Counted from the first letter of the stretch, positions 8,750 through 18,402 are shown. The stretch: DNA of 64,000 nucleotides from Acetobacterium sp. KB-1 (GCF_003260995.1 NZ_CP030040.1:1525736-1589735); one strand, 5' to 3'. The notes: generated by a model from the letters alone, not told the origin. Program-made: numbers and translations.

Positions 8750-8813
8750 CACATATTTTTGCAAGTCATTTTTACGTTTAGATGATTTGCAAAAATATGT
8801 GTTTTTTGTTTTT
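8750..8813 (+). promoter_or_regulatory. Terminator-like hairpin in the csp leader
   Basis: Arms 8750-8769 and 8782-8801 form a 20-bp stem (one G-U) with a 12-nt loop, followed at once by a T-rich run. It lies between the csp promoter and its ribosome binding site, so it looks like an attenuator. Long structured leaders are known for cspA-type genes, where temperature or RNA-chaperone activity changes folding; that this one acts as a terminator or thermosensor is inference. Confidence 0.75.
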
Positions 8814-8851
8814 GCATCACGATTTATAATAATATCTAGGAGGTACCTAAA

Positions 8852-9052
8852 ATGAATAATGGTACAGTAAAATGGTTTAACGAGGAAAAAGGATTTGGTT
8901 TTATTTCAGTCGATGGCGGCGAAGATGTATTTGTACACTTCTCAGCAATTATTGCTGATGGTCGTAAAAACCTTGTTGAAGGACAACGCGTAACTTTTGA
9001 TACCGAAAAAACGGACCGTGGCTTACAGGCGACAAACGTTTTTATTGCATAA
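8852..9052 (+). CDS. Cold shock protein (CspA family)
   Basis: A 66-aa single cold-shock domain that binds single-stranded RNA and DNA and acts as an RNA chaperone. RNP1 (KGFGFI, residues about 14-19) and RNP2 (VFVHF, about 29-33) are both intact. Length and composition are normal. A near-perfect ribosome site AGGAGGT sits at 8838-8844. It is monocistronic: consensus promoter, structured leader and its own terminator (9066-9098). Paralogues are common, so no specific csp letter is assigned. Confidence 0.96.
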   Translation: MNNGTVKWFNEEKGFGFISVDGGEDVFVHFSAIIADGRKNLVEGQRVTFDTEKTDRGLQATNVFIA

Positions 9053-9065
9053 TTAAGTCTTTTTT

Positions 9066-9098
9066 AAAGCCCCACCAGCTTTGCTGGTGGGGCTTTTT
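9066..9098 (+). terminator. Intrinsic terminator of csp
   Basis: AGCCCCACCAGC (9068-9079) and GCTGGTGGGGCT (9083-9094) pair perfectly around TTT, followed by a T-run. Confidence 0.93.
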
Positions 9099-9105
9099 GG
9101 CTACC

Positions 9106-9132
9106 GTACCGACAATTATCTACTATCAATTG
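9106..9132 (-). repeat. Remnant of the structured interspersed repeat
   Basis: GTACCGACAATTATC matches the terminal 15 bases of the 98-bp repeat, after which similarity fades quickly. The inner end overlaps the stop codon of the small FeoB-associated gene. It is probably a deletion remnant. Confidence 0.55.
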
Positions 9133-9305
9133 TTTTTTTTATGATCTTCCACTGGCGCTTTATTGCTGACATGGCAGCCCGGGCAGTTGTCACCGCCTTT
9201 GCAGCCTTCACAGGAAAAATCGCCTGATTTCATTTTTCTTACTTTCTTAAATATAACATAGCCTGCCGCACCTAAAATTAATGCTGCCAGAATCCAGGTA
9301 ATCAT
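9126..9305 (-). CDS. FeoB-associated Cys-rich membrane protein (59 aa)
   Basis: A short open frame directly downstream of feoB. It starts MITWILAALILGAAGYVIF, one N-terminal membrane helix, followed by a Lys/Arg-rich turn and a Cys cluster (CEGC near residue 32, CPGC near 41) and a charged tail. This matches the FeoB-associated Cys-rich membrane protein family, thought to assist FeoB-type ferrous iron uptake, perhaps like FeoC or by metal binding. The ATG at 9303-9305 is preceded by GAAGGAAAA. The stop codon falls inside a repeat remnant, so the last residues may have been altered by that element. Confidence 0.85.
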   Translation of the reverse strand: MITWILAALILGAAGYVIFKKVRKMKSGDFSCEGCKGGDNCPGCHVSNKAPVEDHKKNN

Positions 9306-9358
9306 CTTTTTTCCTTCTTTCTTCTATATATAATGCATTGAATATAATCGGTTGAATT

Positions 9359-11380
9359 TCAACCCACAATCCGACTGCCAACTTGATAAATCACAAAGGC
9401 AACCCCATAAGCCAAACCAATTTGATAAACCAGGGCGAATATAAAATCCCGCCAGTTTCCCAATTCCTTTTTCATCGTGGCAATGGCTGCCATACAAGGT
9501 GATGCCAATAAAATAAAGACGACAAAACTATAGGCAGATACCGGGGTAAAAACCTGACTGATGGCAACGGTGAAACTGCCATCCTGTCCCGATAAAAGAA
9601 CACTCATGGTGCTGATAATCATTTCTTTGGCTGTAACACCCGTCAGTAAAGCCACGGAAGCTACCCAATTGCCAAAACCTAAGGGCACAAAAATTGGAGC
9701 GATAATTTTGCCAAACATCGCTAAAATACTTTCGTCTGGCGTTTGGGTCATCTGAAAGCTTAGATCAAAGCTTTGTAAAAACCACAGTACCACCGATGCT
9801 GCAAAGATAATAGTGCCGGCCCGAACGATAAATTCTTTCGTCCGTTGCCAGACCTGAGTCGCTGTATTTTTGAGCTTTGGCAATCGTAATGGCGGAATTT
9901 CCAGTAGGTAACCGGAATCAGCACCCTTAAACCAGGTTTTTGAAAGCACAAATCCTGAGGTGAAAACCACGGTTAAGCTGACCAGATAGAGTGAAAAAAC
10001 CAGCACTGTCTGATACTGCGCGAAAAACACCGAAGCCATCAAGACATAAATTGGCATTTTGGCACCGCAGGAAATGAATGGCGTCAATACCGCCGTTAGC
10101 TTGCGTTCCCGTTCATTTTCCAGGGTCCGGGTCGCCATAATTCCGGGAACTGAACATCCCAACCCCACTACCATGGGAATAAATGATTTTCCCGATAACC
10201 CAAAATGTCTGAAAATCCGGTCCATAATAAAGGCAACCCTTGCCATATAGCCACTGTCTTCCAGAATCGAAATAAAAACAAAGAGCACCACCAGTTGGGG
10301 AATAAAGGTCAGTACCGCACCAACTCCGGTAATAATGCCATCATTAATAAGGGCGATGATCCAGCCCGCAGCACCAAGACTCCCCAAACCTCTTTCAACC
10401 GCAACCATCAACACATCATTGATAAACCACTCAATGCCACCGATGGTAATCTCCCCTACCAGAGTGATTGAGACATAATAGATAACAAACATAAAGAAAA
10501 AGAATATCGGTAGCGCTGCATACCGATTCATCAAGACTTTATCCAGTTTATCCTGAAATTGAATGGCATTATCTTTCGTCTTTTTAGTGGCCCTGGTGAT
10601 CCCTTCGGTAATAAAGCGATATCGATAATCAGCAATCGCACTATCTACATCATGATGAGACACGGTCTCTATTTTTTTTCTGATGTCATCAATATCTTTT
10701 AACAAATCGATTTTTTCATGAATCTTTAGCAACACTTCTTCATCTTTTTCAATGAGTTTGATCGCCCGAAAAAGGTGGGGATAATCTGACAAAACGTCCG
10801 GATACTTACTTCCAATCAAACTATCAAATTCATTGAATAAGTCCCTTATCTCCGCGGGAAAAATCTCGGGAAAGTCTTTTAATTTTTTAATACCAACCGT
10901 TTTTTCAACCAGTTTGATCAATTCGTCAATGCCCGTTTCTTTTTGGGCCGATATTTCAATAAAAGGATAGCCAAAGATCTTTTCCATCTCTCCGACGTCA
11001 ATTTCCACCCCGGTCTTTTTAACCACATCCATCATGTTTAAAGCGCCGACCATGGGACAATTCAGCTCCATCAGTTGGGTGCTTAAATAAAGATTTCGCT
11101 CGATATTGGAGGCGTCAATTATATTGATGATCAGATCCGGCCGTTCTTCCAACAAAAAATTACGGGACACAATCTCATCCATGGAATAAGGCGCCAGCGA
11201 ATAAATACCCGGCAAATCCACTAAAGTAATCTCCTTATCGGTGTCTCTTAAGTCTCCTTCTTTTTTTTCAACCGTTACACCGGGCCAATTTCCGACATAG
11301 AGATTACTGCCCGTGAGACAATTAAAAAGTGTGGTCTTCCCTGAGTTAGGGTTGCCCACCAATGCGATCTTATATTTCAT
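9359..11380 (-). CDS. feoB: Ferrous iron transport protein B
   Basis: The 673-aa GTP-dependent Fe(II) importer of the inner membrane. The N-terminal G domain has G1 GNPNSGKTT (residues 9-17), the switch segment GNWPGVTVEKKEG, G3 DLPG and a downstream helical GDI domain. The C-terminal half has about eight to ten membrane segments, with two Gate motifs including the conserved Cys in GLGCSVPGIMATR and FISCGAKMPIY. Length is normal. GGAG precedes the ATG. It lies between feoA and the small Cys-rich protein, an arrangement typical of anaerobes; control is expected through the palindromic promoter at 11824-11858. Confidence 0.96.
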   Translation of the reverse strand: MKYKIALVGNPNSGKTTLFNCLTGSNLYVGNWPGVTVEKKEGDLRDTDKEITLVDLPGIYSLAPYSMDEIVSRNFLLEERPDLIINIIDASNIERNLYLSTQLMELNCPMVGALNMMDVVKKTGVEIDVGEMEKIFGYPFIEISAQKETGIDELIKLVEKTVGIKKLKDFPEIFPAEIRDLFNEFDSLIGSKYPDVLSDYPHLFRAIKLIEKDEEVLLKIHEKIDLLKDIDDIRKKIETVSHHDVDSAIADYRYRFITEGITRATKKTKDNAIQFQDKLDKVLMNRYAALPIFFFFMFVIYYVSITLVGEITIGGIEWFINDVLMVAVERGLGSLGAAGWIIALINDGIITGVGAVLTFIPQLVVLFVFISILEDSGYMARVAFIMDRIFRHFGLSGKSFIPMVVGLGCSVPGIMATRTLENERERKLTAVLTPFISCGAKMPIYVLMASVFFAQYQTVLVFSLYLVSLTVVFTSGFVLSKTWFKGADSGYLLEIPPLRLPKLKNTATQVWQRTKEFIVRAGTIIFAASVVLWFLQSFDLSFQMTQTPDESILAMFGKIIAPIFVPLGFGNWVASVALLTGVTAKEMIISTMSVLLSGQDGSFTVAISQVFTPVSAYSFVVFILLASPCMAAIATMKKELGNWRDFIFALVYQIGLAYGVAFVIYQVGSRIVG

Positions 11381-11435
11381 TTTTACTCCTCATTTCCATA
11401 GATGTCAGACTGTCCTGATGAATATTATAAACAAC

Positions 11436-11459
11436 GAAACCACCTATACAGGTGGTTTC
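11436..11459 (-). promoter_or_regulatory. Hairpin between feoA and feoB
   Basis: GAAACCACC and GGTGGTTTC, a perfect 9-bp stem with a 6-nt loop, in the 86-nt gap between the two genes. On the transcript it is followed only by a weak U-rich tract. It could be a leaky terminator or processing site that sets the feoA to feoB ratio. Confidence 0.5.
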
Positions 11460-11466
11460 TGGTTTA

Positions 11467-11697
11467 TTACTGAACCATTAAAATATTTTCAGCATCTTTT
11501 TTTCGGAGGCTGAGGGAATATCCCCTTAAACGAACTTCGATGGGATCCCCAAATGGCGCCGTTTTGTTAACTTCTATCTCTACACCTGGTGTTACACCCA
11601 TATCCATAAGTTTACGTCGCATTAATCCTTCAACGGCGATCGAGCCAACGCAGGCTTTTTGGCCTGGTCTTAAATCTTTTAAAGTAAACATAAGCAC
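11467..11697 (-). CDS. feoA: Ferrous iron transport protein A
   Basis: A 76-aa SH3-like cytoplasmic protein needed for full FeoB activity, probably by direct contact with FeoB. Features match the FeoA domain: an N-terminal LKDLRPGQKACV, then MRRKLMDMGVTPGVEIEV and the C-terminal DPIEVRLRGYSLSLRKKDA. It is the first gene of the feo operon; the ATG has AAGGTG seven bases upstream. The promoter lies about 125 nt further upstream, leaving a moderately long leader. Confidence 0.95.
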   Translation of the reverse strand: MLMFTLKDLRPGQKACVGSIAVEGLMRRKLMDMGVTPGVEIEVNKTAPFGDPIEVRLRGYSLSLRKKDAENILMVQ

Positions 11698-11779
11698 ACC
11701 TTCTATTCATATGGTTTAAATTCATAAATGGAATCTGCCAAAATTAGCTAATGATGACTGCGGTTGTTGAAAAACTCCC

Positions 11780-11798
11780 GTGCCAACCAATTGTTAAT
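11780..11798 (-). repeat. Possible terminal remnant of the structured repeat in the feo leader
   Basis: GTGCCAACCAATTGTTAAT matches the repeat end GTACCGACCAATTGTTAAT at 17 of 19 positions. No partner end is visible nearby, so this may be an old fragment or chance. Confidence 0.35.
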
Positions 11799-11823
11799 GA
11801 TGACTTTCTTTTTTGTTAGTTTT

Positions 11824-11858
11824 ATTATACTCTAATTGAAACTCATTGTCAATTAGAG
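11824..11858 (-). promoter_or_regulatory. feo promoter embedded in a perfect palindrome (Fur-box-like operator)
   Basis: On the minus strand TTGACA (11847-11852), a 17-nt spacer and TATAAT (11824-11829) are exact consensus. The same stretch forms a perfect inverted repeat with 10-bp arms, CTCTAATTGA (11830-11839) and TCAATTAGAG (11849-11858), filling the spacer and -35. The core TGACAATGAGTTTCA matches the Fur 7-1-7 pattern TGATAATnATTATCA at 11 of 14 defined positions. Iron-dependent repression of feoAB by Fur or a DtxR-type protein is expected but not shown. Confidence 0.8.
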
Positions 11859-11899
11859 ACTAAAACTTTTTATGGCTTTAAGTTTTATTTAAACACATC

Positions 11900-11927
11900 A
11901 AAAAAGAAAGCTGAAATCTGCTTTCTT
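11900..11927 (-). terminator. Intrinsic terminator of the uvrBA transcript
   Basis: On the minus strand AAGAAAGC and GCTTTCTT pair around an 8-nt loop, followed by T residues. It lies about 220 nt after the uvrA stop, with repeat copy C in between. The 448-bp gap 11698-12145 holds this terminator, copy C and the feo promoter; no gene is apparent. Confidence 0.75.
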
Positions 11928-12028
11928 GACATATACGTTTTGGCTTAAAGAATTTTGCAAATTGACTGTAATTGTGCAGTGTGCAGGCGATCACGGATCG
12001 CCCCTACTTAATATCGGCAGAAAATACT

Positions 12029-12127
12029 GTACCGACTAATTGTTAATCGGTTGTTCGCCACAAGCTCGGACAGGCTATCGCCAGGTCTGCCTTGATGCGT
12101 ACAACATGATGTAACAATGGTCGGTAC
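12029..12127 (-). repeat. Structured interspersed repeat, copy C
   Basis: A 99-bp copy in reverse orientation with respect to copies A, E and F, ending GTACCGAC/GTCGGTAC. The inner stem reads TGTTGTACGC against GCGAACAACC (one mismatch). The conserved core AGCCTGTCCGA is intact. It lies between the uvrA stop and the uvrA terminator, so it should be transcribed. Confidence 0.88.
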
Positions 12128-12145
12128 TAGGTATCTTTTATTCTA

Positions 12146-14953
12146 TCACTTTAAGATTTTCTTGAGATACTGGCCGGTGTAAGATTCAGGGACCTGGGCG
12201 ATTTCTTCCGGGGTTCCAATGGCAATGATGGTGCCGCCGCCGTCGCCGCCTTCCGGACCCAGATCGATAATGTGGTCGGCCACCTTGATCATATCCAACT
12301 GGTGCTCAATGACAACTACCGTGCTGCCACTGTCAGCCAATCGCTGGATCACGGTAATCAGTTGATGGACATCGGCAATATGCAAACCGGTGGTCGGCTC
12401 GTCCAGTACATAGAGGGTTTTCCCGGTATTGCGTTTGCTTAATTCCGTCGCCAGTTTAACCCGTTGGGCTTCTCCCCCCGATAGCTGAGTTGAGGGCTGG
12501 CCCAGGCGCACATAACTGAGACCCACGTCGTATAAGGTTTGGAGCTTATCTTTGATTTTGGGAATATTGTTAAAAAATTCCAGGGCTTCTTCCACGGTCA
12601 TCTCCAGTACATCGGCAATATTTTTGCCCTTGTATTTGACTTCCAGTGTTTCCCGATTATAGCGCTTGCCTCCACAGACCTCACAGGGAACATAGACATC
12701 TGGCAGAAAGTGCATTTCAATTTTGATGATCCCGTCGCCGCTGCATTTTTCGCAGCGACCACCCTTGACATTAAAACTAAACCGCCCCTTCTGATAACCT
12801 CTGGCTTTGGCTTCCGGGGTTTTGGCAAAAAGATCTCGAACCAGATCAAACACGCCGGTGTAGGTGGCCGGATTGGAGCGAGGGGTTCGGCCAATTGGAG
12901 ACTGATCGATATCAATGACCTTGTCAATGAATTCGACACCCTGGATATGAGTATATTTCCCCGGTTTTCTCAAACTGCGGTAGAGCTTTTGAGAAATCCC
13001 CTTGTATAAAATTTCATTGATCAGGGTACTTTTCCCCGATCCGGAAACGCCGGTCACACAGATAAATTTTCCCAGTGGGAAATCAACATCCAGATTTTTT
13101 AAATTATTTTCCCGGGCACCAATAATTTTAATCGTGTCGCCAGTGCCTTCCCGTCGCTTTTCCGGGATTGGGATAAACCGCCGACCACTGAAATACTGAC
13201 CGGTAACAGACTCGGGAACCGCCATGATTTCTTCCAAACTGCCCTGAGCAACGATTTCGCCGCCGTGAACCCCGGGACCGGGGCCAATATCGACAATATA
13301 ATCAGCGGCTTCCATGGTTTCTTCGTCATGTTCGACCACAATCAGCGAATTTCCCAAATCGGTTAACCGCCGCAATGTTTCTAAGAGTCTTTGATTATCC
13401 CGTTGATGCAGTCCGATACTGGGTTCGTCCAGGACATAGAGAACCCCCACCAGACCCGAGCCAATCTGGGTGGCCAAGCGGATCCGTTGGGACTCACCGC
13501 CAGACAAGGTGCCGGCGTTCCGGGATAGGGTTAAATATTCCAGCCCGACATTTTTTAGAAAATTCAGCCGGGCATTTATTTCTCTAAAAATCGACTCACC
13601 AATTAGCATTTCCCGCTCGCTCATTTTCAGATTTTTGAAAAAATCAATCAACAGACCAATCGACATATCTGTGATTTCAATAATGTTGCGGTCATGAATG
13701 GTAACAGCCAGACTGCCAGGGTTTAGCCGCTTCCCGTGACAGGTAGGACAAGGTGTTTCTGACATATAGCGCTCAATTAGCGACCGCATCCGTTCGGAGG
13801 TGGTTTCCAGATAGCGCCGTTCCATATTTTTAATGAGCCCCTCAAAGGTTGAGCTATAGGTTCCCGAAAACTTGCCTTCATAGGCAATTTCTAACACCTC
13901 ATCACTGCCGTATAAGAGGGCATGCAAAAATGCCTCACTGGCCTCTTCCAGCGGTGTCTCAATCGAAAACTGATGCTTTTCGGCCAGTGCCTTGATTAAA
14001 TTATAATAGTATTTGGAATCACTTTTTAATCCAAAAAATTTGATCGCCCCACTCGAAATAGACAAGCTTTTATCGGGGATCAGTAAATCCGGATCGACTT
14101 CCTGATGAAAGCCCAAGCCATGGCAATCCGGACACATTCCAAAAGGATTATTAAAGGAAAAGGTGCGCGGTTCCAAGGCATCCATGGCAATGCCACAATC
14201 GGCACAGGCCAGTTTTTCACTGAAAAGCTCCTGTTCACCGCCGATCACATCACAAATGACCAGTCCACCGGAAAGTTTCAGGGCAATTTCTAATGAATCG
14301 GAGAGCCGTTTTCCGAGGTTATCCTTGGCGACCAGACGATCCACCACCACTTCGATGGTATGCTTCTTATTTTTATCCAGATTGATTTCGTCGGTGACTT
14401 CCATCGGCTCGCCATCGACAATGATCCGAACGAACCCTTCTTTTTTGATGTGATCAATGGTTTTTTTGTGCTGCCCCTTTTCCCGCCTAACAACTGGTGC
14501 CAGGATCTGGAATTTTGTTTTTTCCGGAAGGGTCATGATCCGATCAACAATCTGATCGACGGACTGGGATTCCACCACTTTTCCGCATTTGGGGCAATGG
14601 GGAATCCCAATCCGGGCGTAGAGCAACCGCAGATAATCATAAATCTCGGTAACTGTGCCAACGGTGGAGCGGGGATTACGATTGGTCGTTTTCTGGTCAA
14701 TCGATATCGCCGGAGACAAACCGTCAATGCTCTCCACATTGGGTTTTTGAGACTGGCCCAAAAACTGCCGGGCATAGGAGGAGAGGGACTCCATGTAACG
14801 GCGCTGTCCTTCGGCGTAAATCGTATCAAAGGCCAGCGACGACTTCCCCGATCCGCTGAGCCCAGTAAAGACGACGAGCTGATCCCGGGGGATTTTTAGG
14901 TTTATGTTTTTTAAATTGTGCTCCTTAGCACCTTTTATTTCGATGTACTTCAT
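12146..14953 (-). CDS. uvrA: Excinuclease ABC subunit A
   Basis: The 935-aa damage-sensing ATPase of nucleotide excision repair, which loads UvrB onto damaged DNA. It has two ABC ATPase halves: Walker [14 protein letters not shown] near the N-terminus and [13 protein letters not shown] in the second half, with signatures [12 protein letters not shown] and [12 protein letters not shown]. Zinc-binding CxxC pairs occur near CPKCGK, CADCGI/CPDCHG and [14 protein letters not shown]. The ATG at 14951-14953 has AAGGAG at a good distance; an in-frame GTG 21 bases upstream overlaps that site and is unlikely. It follows uvrB by 21 nt in one operon. Confidence 0.97.
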   Translation of the reverse strand: MKYIEIKGAKEHNLKNINLKIPRDQLVVFTGLSGSGKSSLAFDTIYAEGQRRYMESLSSYARQFLGQSQKPNVESIDGLSPAISIDQKTTNRNPRSTVGTVTEIYDYLRLLYARIGIPHCPKCGKVVESQSVDQIVDRIMTLPEKTKFQILAPVVRREKGQHKKTIDHIKKEGFVRIIVDGEPMEVTDEINLDKNKKHTIEVVVDRLVAKDNLGKRLSDSLEIALKLSGGLVICDVIGGEQELFSEKLACADCGIAMDALEPRTFSFNNPFGMCPDCHGLGFHQEVDPDLLIPDKSLSISSGAIKFFGLKSDSKYYYNLIKALAEKHQFSIETPLEEASEAFLHALLYGSDEVLEIAYEGKFSGTYSSTFEGLIKNMERRYLETTSERMRSLIERYMSETPCPTCHGKRLNPGSLAVTIHDRNIIEITDMSIGLLIDFFKNLKMSEREMLIGESIFREINARLNFLKNVGLEYLTLSRNAGTLSGGESQRIRLATQIGSGLVGVLYVLDEPSIGLHQRDNQRLLETLRRLTDLGNSLIVVEHDEETMEAADYIVDIGPGPGVHGGEIVAQGSLEEIMAVPESVTGQYFSGRRFIPIPEKRREGTGDTIKIIGARENNLKNLDVDFPLGKFICVTGVSGSGKSTLINEILYKGISQKLYRSLRKPGKYTHIQGVEFIDKVIDIDQSPIGRTPRSNPATYTGVFDLVRDLFAKTPEAKARGYQKGRFSFNVKGGRCEKCSGDGIIKIEMHFLPDVYVPCEVCGGKRYNRETLEVKYKGKNIADVLEMTVEEALEFFNNIPKIKDKLQTLYDVGLSYVRLGQPSTQLSGGEAQRVKLATELSKRNTGKTLYVLDEPTTGLHIADVHQLITVIQRLADSGSTVVVIEHQLDMIKVADHIIDLGPEGGDGGGTIIAIGTPEEIAQVPESYTGQYLKKILK

Positions 14954-14974
14954 GTTTCTCCTTATTTTTGTCAC

Positions 14975-16951
14975 TTATCTTCGATAATTTTTAAGATGGT
15001 GGATTTCGTCTCTTAGTTTGGCAGCCCGTTCAAATTCTAGGGCTTCCGCAGCGGTCAGCATCTCCAGTTCCAACTCTTTAATTTTAACATCAATATCCAC
15101 TGCTTCATCACCAATTACATAGGTATCCGACGCTTCAGCCACCTTGGTTGCCTCAATGATTGAATGGATATCTTTTTTAACGGAGCTGGGGGTAATGTGA
15201 TGGGCTTCATTATGGGCCGTTTGAATGGCCCGGCGACGATTCGTTTCGCTAATCGCCCGATCCATGGAGGGGGTGATCTTATCGGCATACATAATGACAT
15301 GACCTTCTAAGTTACGGGCGGCCCGACCAACGGTTTGAATCAGGGAGGTCTCTGATCTGAGGAAGCCTTCTTTATCGGCATCCAAAATCGCGACCAGACC
15401 AACTTCCGGTAAATCAAGCCCTTCCCGGAGCAGATTGATCCCCACCAGCACGTCAAAGGTGCCTAAGCGTAAATCCCTGAGAATTTTCATCCGCTCAATC
15501 GTATCCACATCTGAATGCAGATAATTCACCAGAATCCCATTTTCTTTCAGGTAATCAGTAAGATCCTCGGCCATTTTCTTCGTTAAGGTGGTGACCAATA
15601 CCCGATTCCCCTTGTCGGTTGTTAGTTTTATTTCTCCCAACAGGTCGTCAATCTGACCGGCAACCGGGCGAACCGTTATCTCGGGATCAATCAGACCAGT
15701 GGGTCGAATGATTAGTTCAACCGTATTCTGACTGTGTTCTTTTTCATATTTGCTGGGCGTGGCGGTGGTGAAAACGATCTGATTAATCTTACTCTCGAAT
15801 TCAGAAAAATTCAGCGGCCGGTTATCATAGGCCGAAGGCAGACGAAAACCATAGTCGACCAGATTGCTTTTTCGGGCCTTATCCCCGGCGTACATCCCGC
15901 CAATCTGGGGAATGGATACGTGCGATTCATCGGCAACGATTAGAAAGTCCTTGGGAAAATAGTCAATCAGGGTATAAGGCGGTGATCCCGGGGGCAATCC
16001 GTTAATGTAACGGGTGTAATTTTCAATGCCGTTGCAATACCCCATTTCCCGGAGCATTTCAATATCGTAATTCGTCCGCTGAAGAATTCGCTGGGCTTCT
16101 ACTAAACGATTGTTACGTGTATATTCGTCATAGCGCAGCCGCAGTTCTTTCTGTATCCCCGAAATCGCCCGTTCCAGATTTTCTGGGGTGGTCGTGTGGT
16201 GAGAGGCCGGGAAAATCGAGACATGGTTGAGCTCCCCATATATCTCACCGGTTAAGGTATCAATCTCCGTAATGCGCTCAATTTCGTCACCGAAGAATTC
16301 CAGGCGGATGGCTTTGTTTGATGAGGCCGATGGAAAGATCTCCAGAATATCCCCTCTGACCCGAAAATTGTTCCGCTCAAAGGCGATATCGTTGCGGGTG
16401 AACTGGATTTCCACCAGTTTTCGGATGATCGTATCCCGATCTTTTTCCATCCCCGGACGCAAAGAAAGCATCATGTTTTCATAATCAAAGGGACTTCCCA
16501 GTCCATAAATACAGGATACACTGGCAACCACAATCACATCCCTTCGTTCAAACAGGGCGGCCGTGGCGGAGTGACGTAATTTATCTATTTCATCATTAAT
16601 CGATGAATCTTTTTCAATAAACAGATCCGAATGAGGTACATAGGCTTCGGGCTGATAATAATCATAATAACTAACAAAATACTCCACTGCATTATCCGGA
16701 AAAAAACTCCGGAATTCATTGGTCAGTTGGGCCGCCAGGGTCTTATTATGGGCAATCACAAGCGTTGGTTTTTGGACCGCCTCGATAACCTTGGCCATGG
16801 TATAGGTTTTTCCTGACCCGGTTACCCCCAATAAGGTCTGATATCGCAAACCATCCTGGATCCCCTGCACTATTTTTTTTATAGCCGGTCCCTGATCGCC
16901 CTTGGGTTCGTATTCCGAGACAACCTTAAAAGCATGCTTCATTTCTTTCAT
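14975..16951 (-). CDS. uvrB: Excinuclease ABC subunit B
   Basis: The 658-aa UvrB helicase-like protein that verifies damage and recruits UvrC. It has Walker A GVTGSGKT near residue 39, the beta-hairpin region [12 protein letters not shown], the DESH box ([16 protein letters not shown]), helicase motif VI (QTVGRAARN) and a C-terminal UVR motif that contacts UvrC. The ATG at 16949-16951 has GGAGAG upstream. It is the start of the uvrBA operon; uvrC is about 7 kb away. Confidence 0.97.
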   Translation of the reverse strand: MKEMKHAFKVVSEYEPKGDQGPAIKKIVQGIQDGLRYQTLLGVTGSGKTYTMAKVIEAVQKPTLVIAHNKTLAAQLTNEFRSFFPDNAVEYFVSYYDYYQPEAYVPHSDLFIEKDSSINDEIDKLRHSATAALFERRDVIVVASVSCIYGLGSPFDYENMMLSLRPGMEKDRDTIIRKLVEIQFTRNDIAFERNNFRVRGDILEIFPSASSNKAIRLEFFGDEIERITEIDTLTGEIYGELNHVSIFPASHHTTTPENLERAISGIQKELRLRYDEYTRNNRLVEAQRILQRTNYDIEMLREMGYCNGIENYTRYINGLPPGSPPYTLIDYFPKDFLIVADESHVSIPQIGGMYAGDKARKSNLVDYGFRLPSAYDNRPLNFSEFESKINQIVFTTATPSKYEKEHSQNTVELIIRPTGLIDPEITVRPVAGQIDDLLGEIKLTTDKGNRVLVTTLTKKMAEDLTDYLKENGILVNYLHSDVDTIERMKILRDLRLGTFDVLVGINLLREGLDLPEVGLVAILDADKEGFLRSETSLIQTVGRAARNLEGHVIMYADKITPSMDRAISETNRRRAIQTAHNEAHHITPSSVKKDIHSIIEATKVAEASDTYVIGDEAVDIDVKIKELELEMLTAAEALEFERAAKLRDEIHHLKNYRR

Positions 16952-17067
16952 CAGCACTCTCCAATCATTATGATGAACATTCGTTCTATTATTTTACCAT
17001 AGCTTTTTTTTAATGGCAATCAATAATCCTTCTGATTTAATAAAATCTTAAATTTTTTATCGCATTG

Positions 17068-17093
17068 AAAAAGCATACCATCATGGCATGCTT
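17068..17093 (-). terminator. Intrinsic terminator after ctpA
   Basis: On the minus strand AAGCATGCC pairs with GGTATGCTT (one wobble) and is followed by a T-run, just after the ctpA stop and before the uvrB start. Confidence 0.8.
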
Positions 17094-17099
17094 GAAAAA

Positions 17100-18299
17100 T
17101 TAATTGGTTACGCCTAGTACTTCCAGGGCTTTTTGAAGTTGGACATCTTCTTCGTCCGTGAAAATATTATTCATCATAAAATCAGTCGCCTCAATGACAA
17201 TATTCGGTTCCAGTCCTTTTTCGTGAATATTATTGCCATTAGGCGTGAAGTATTCAGAATTTGTTACCTTAAACCCGCCACCATCAGTGAGGCTGATGAC
17301 TTCCTGCACAATTCCTTTGCCGAATGTCTTGGTTCCCACTAATTGTGCCGCTCCCGTATCCTGCAGAGCACCAGCTAATATTTCTGCCGAGCTGGCGGTT
17401 CCTCCATCGACCAGAGCCACCATTGGTAAACTAAGCTGTTCTTCCCCATCGGAGGTGTAATCTGTCTTATTGCCTTTTTTGTCAACCGTATAAACAACCA
17501 CGGTTTGCCCCAGAATACGGTCAGCGATTTCCACCGCTTCTTTTACCCCGCCACCGGGATTACTACGTAAATCAATGACCAGGCCGGTAATGTTTTGGGC
17601 CATCAGCTCATTAATCTGGGTTTCGAAATCGTCTGCTGTTTTATCGGTAAACTCGCTGATTTGAATATAACCTTTATCGCCAATCACCCGGGATCTCACG
17701 GTTACGGCTTCAATGGTTTTTCGCACCAATTCCATTTCAATGATTTCCTCACCTCTGGCAATGGTAATGTTCACCATACTATCCGCCGGACCCTTCACCT
17801 TTGCGACAACCGCATCTGCTCCAATGGTGCTGACATCCTCACCATCTACCTTAATAATCTTGTCACCGGTTTTAATCCCAGCATCATCTGCCGGGGTGCC
17901 TTTCTGAGGTGCAATCACATAGGTATAGCCCTGTTCGTCCTCTGCTACCACCACCCCAATGCCTTCATAGGAGCCAGTGGCCATTTCCATGTATTTACTG
18001 AATTCCTCAGAGGTATAATAAGTGCTATAGGGATCACCCAAACTCTCGAACATCCCTTTAATGGCGCCATCAATCAGGGTGGTGTTATTCACGTCCTGAT
18101 AATATTCTGAGGCGATCTGTTCCTTAAGCACCAGAAGTTTTTTAATACCGGCCGCTGTTTCGTTGCTGTCGACAGTTATAATCATCTTATTCCCCAGGAG
18201 TACATTACTGGTTGTTGCTACTGCAAAGGTGATCATGTTTGTGATGATCAGCACCACTATTATCACGACAAGCTTTGTTTTATTTTGTTTATTTTCCAT
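17100..18299 (-). CDS. C-terminal processing serine peptidase (S41, CtpA/CtpB type)
   Basis: A 399-aa membrane-anchored tail-specific protease acting outside the membrane. It has one N-terminal helix (residues about 10-30), a PDZ domain (GIGVVVAED to IIKVDGEDV) and the S41 core. The catalytic Ser is in DGGTASSAEI (Ser304) and Lys in TFGKG (Lys328). The ATG at 18297-18299 has AGGTGA upstream. It follows the FtsEX and M23 genes, a common order in Clostridia, suggesting a role in envelope protein turnover, but the long palindrome at 18335-18380 probably separates most transcripts. Confidence 0.93.
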   Translation of the reverse strand: MENKQNKTKLVVIIVVLIITNMITFAVATTSNVLLGNKMIITVDSNETAAGIKKLLVLKEQIASEYYQDVNNTTLIDGAIKGMFESLGDPYSTYYTSEEFSKYMEMATGSYEGIGVVVAEDEQGYTYVIAPQKGTPADDAGIKTGDKIIKVDGEDVSTIGADAVVAKVKGPADSMVNITIARGEEIIEMELVRKTIEAVTVRSRVIGDKGYIQISEFTDKTADDFETQINELMAQNITGLVIDLRSNPGGGVKEAVEIADRILGQTVVVYTVDKKGNKTDYTSDGEEQLSLPMVALVDGGTASSAEILAGALQDTGAAQLVGTKTFGKGIVQEVISLTDGGGFKVTNSEYFTPNGNNIHEKGLEPNIVIEATDFMMNNIFTDEEDVQLQKALEVLGVTN

Positions 18300-18334
18300 T
18301 GTCTTCACCTGTATTCTAAATTTTTTTGACTGCA

Positions 18335-18380
18335 AAAAGAACAGGAGAAAAGAATCATGATTCTTTTCTCCTGTTCTTTT
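18335..18380. terminator. 46-bp perfect palindrome, terminator between the M23 gene and ctpA
   Basis: The two 23-nt arms (18335-18357 and 18358-18380) are exact reverse complements with no spacer. On the minus strand it follows the M23 gene stop by 22 nt and ends in T residues. It lies about 35 nt before the ctpA start codon, within what would be the ctpA leader, so it either ends the ftsEX-M23 transcript or attenuates ctpA. Confidence 0.85.
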
Positions 18381-18402
18381 GTTCTATTCTACAACGGTTC
18401 GC

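Noticed and set aside
8825-8830. Second promoter of csp (TATAAT near the ribosome site)
   Set aside because: No -35 at proper spacing, and transcription would start inside the ribosome binding site.
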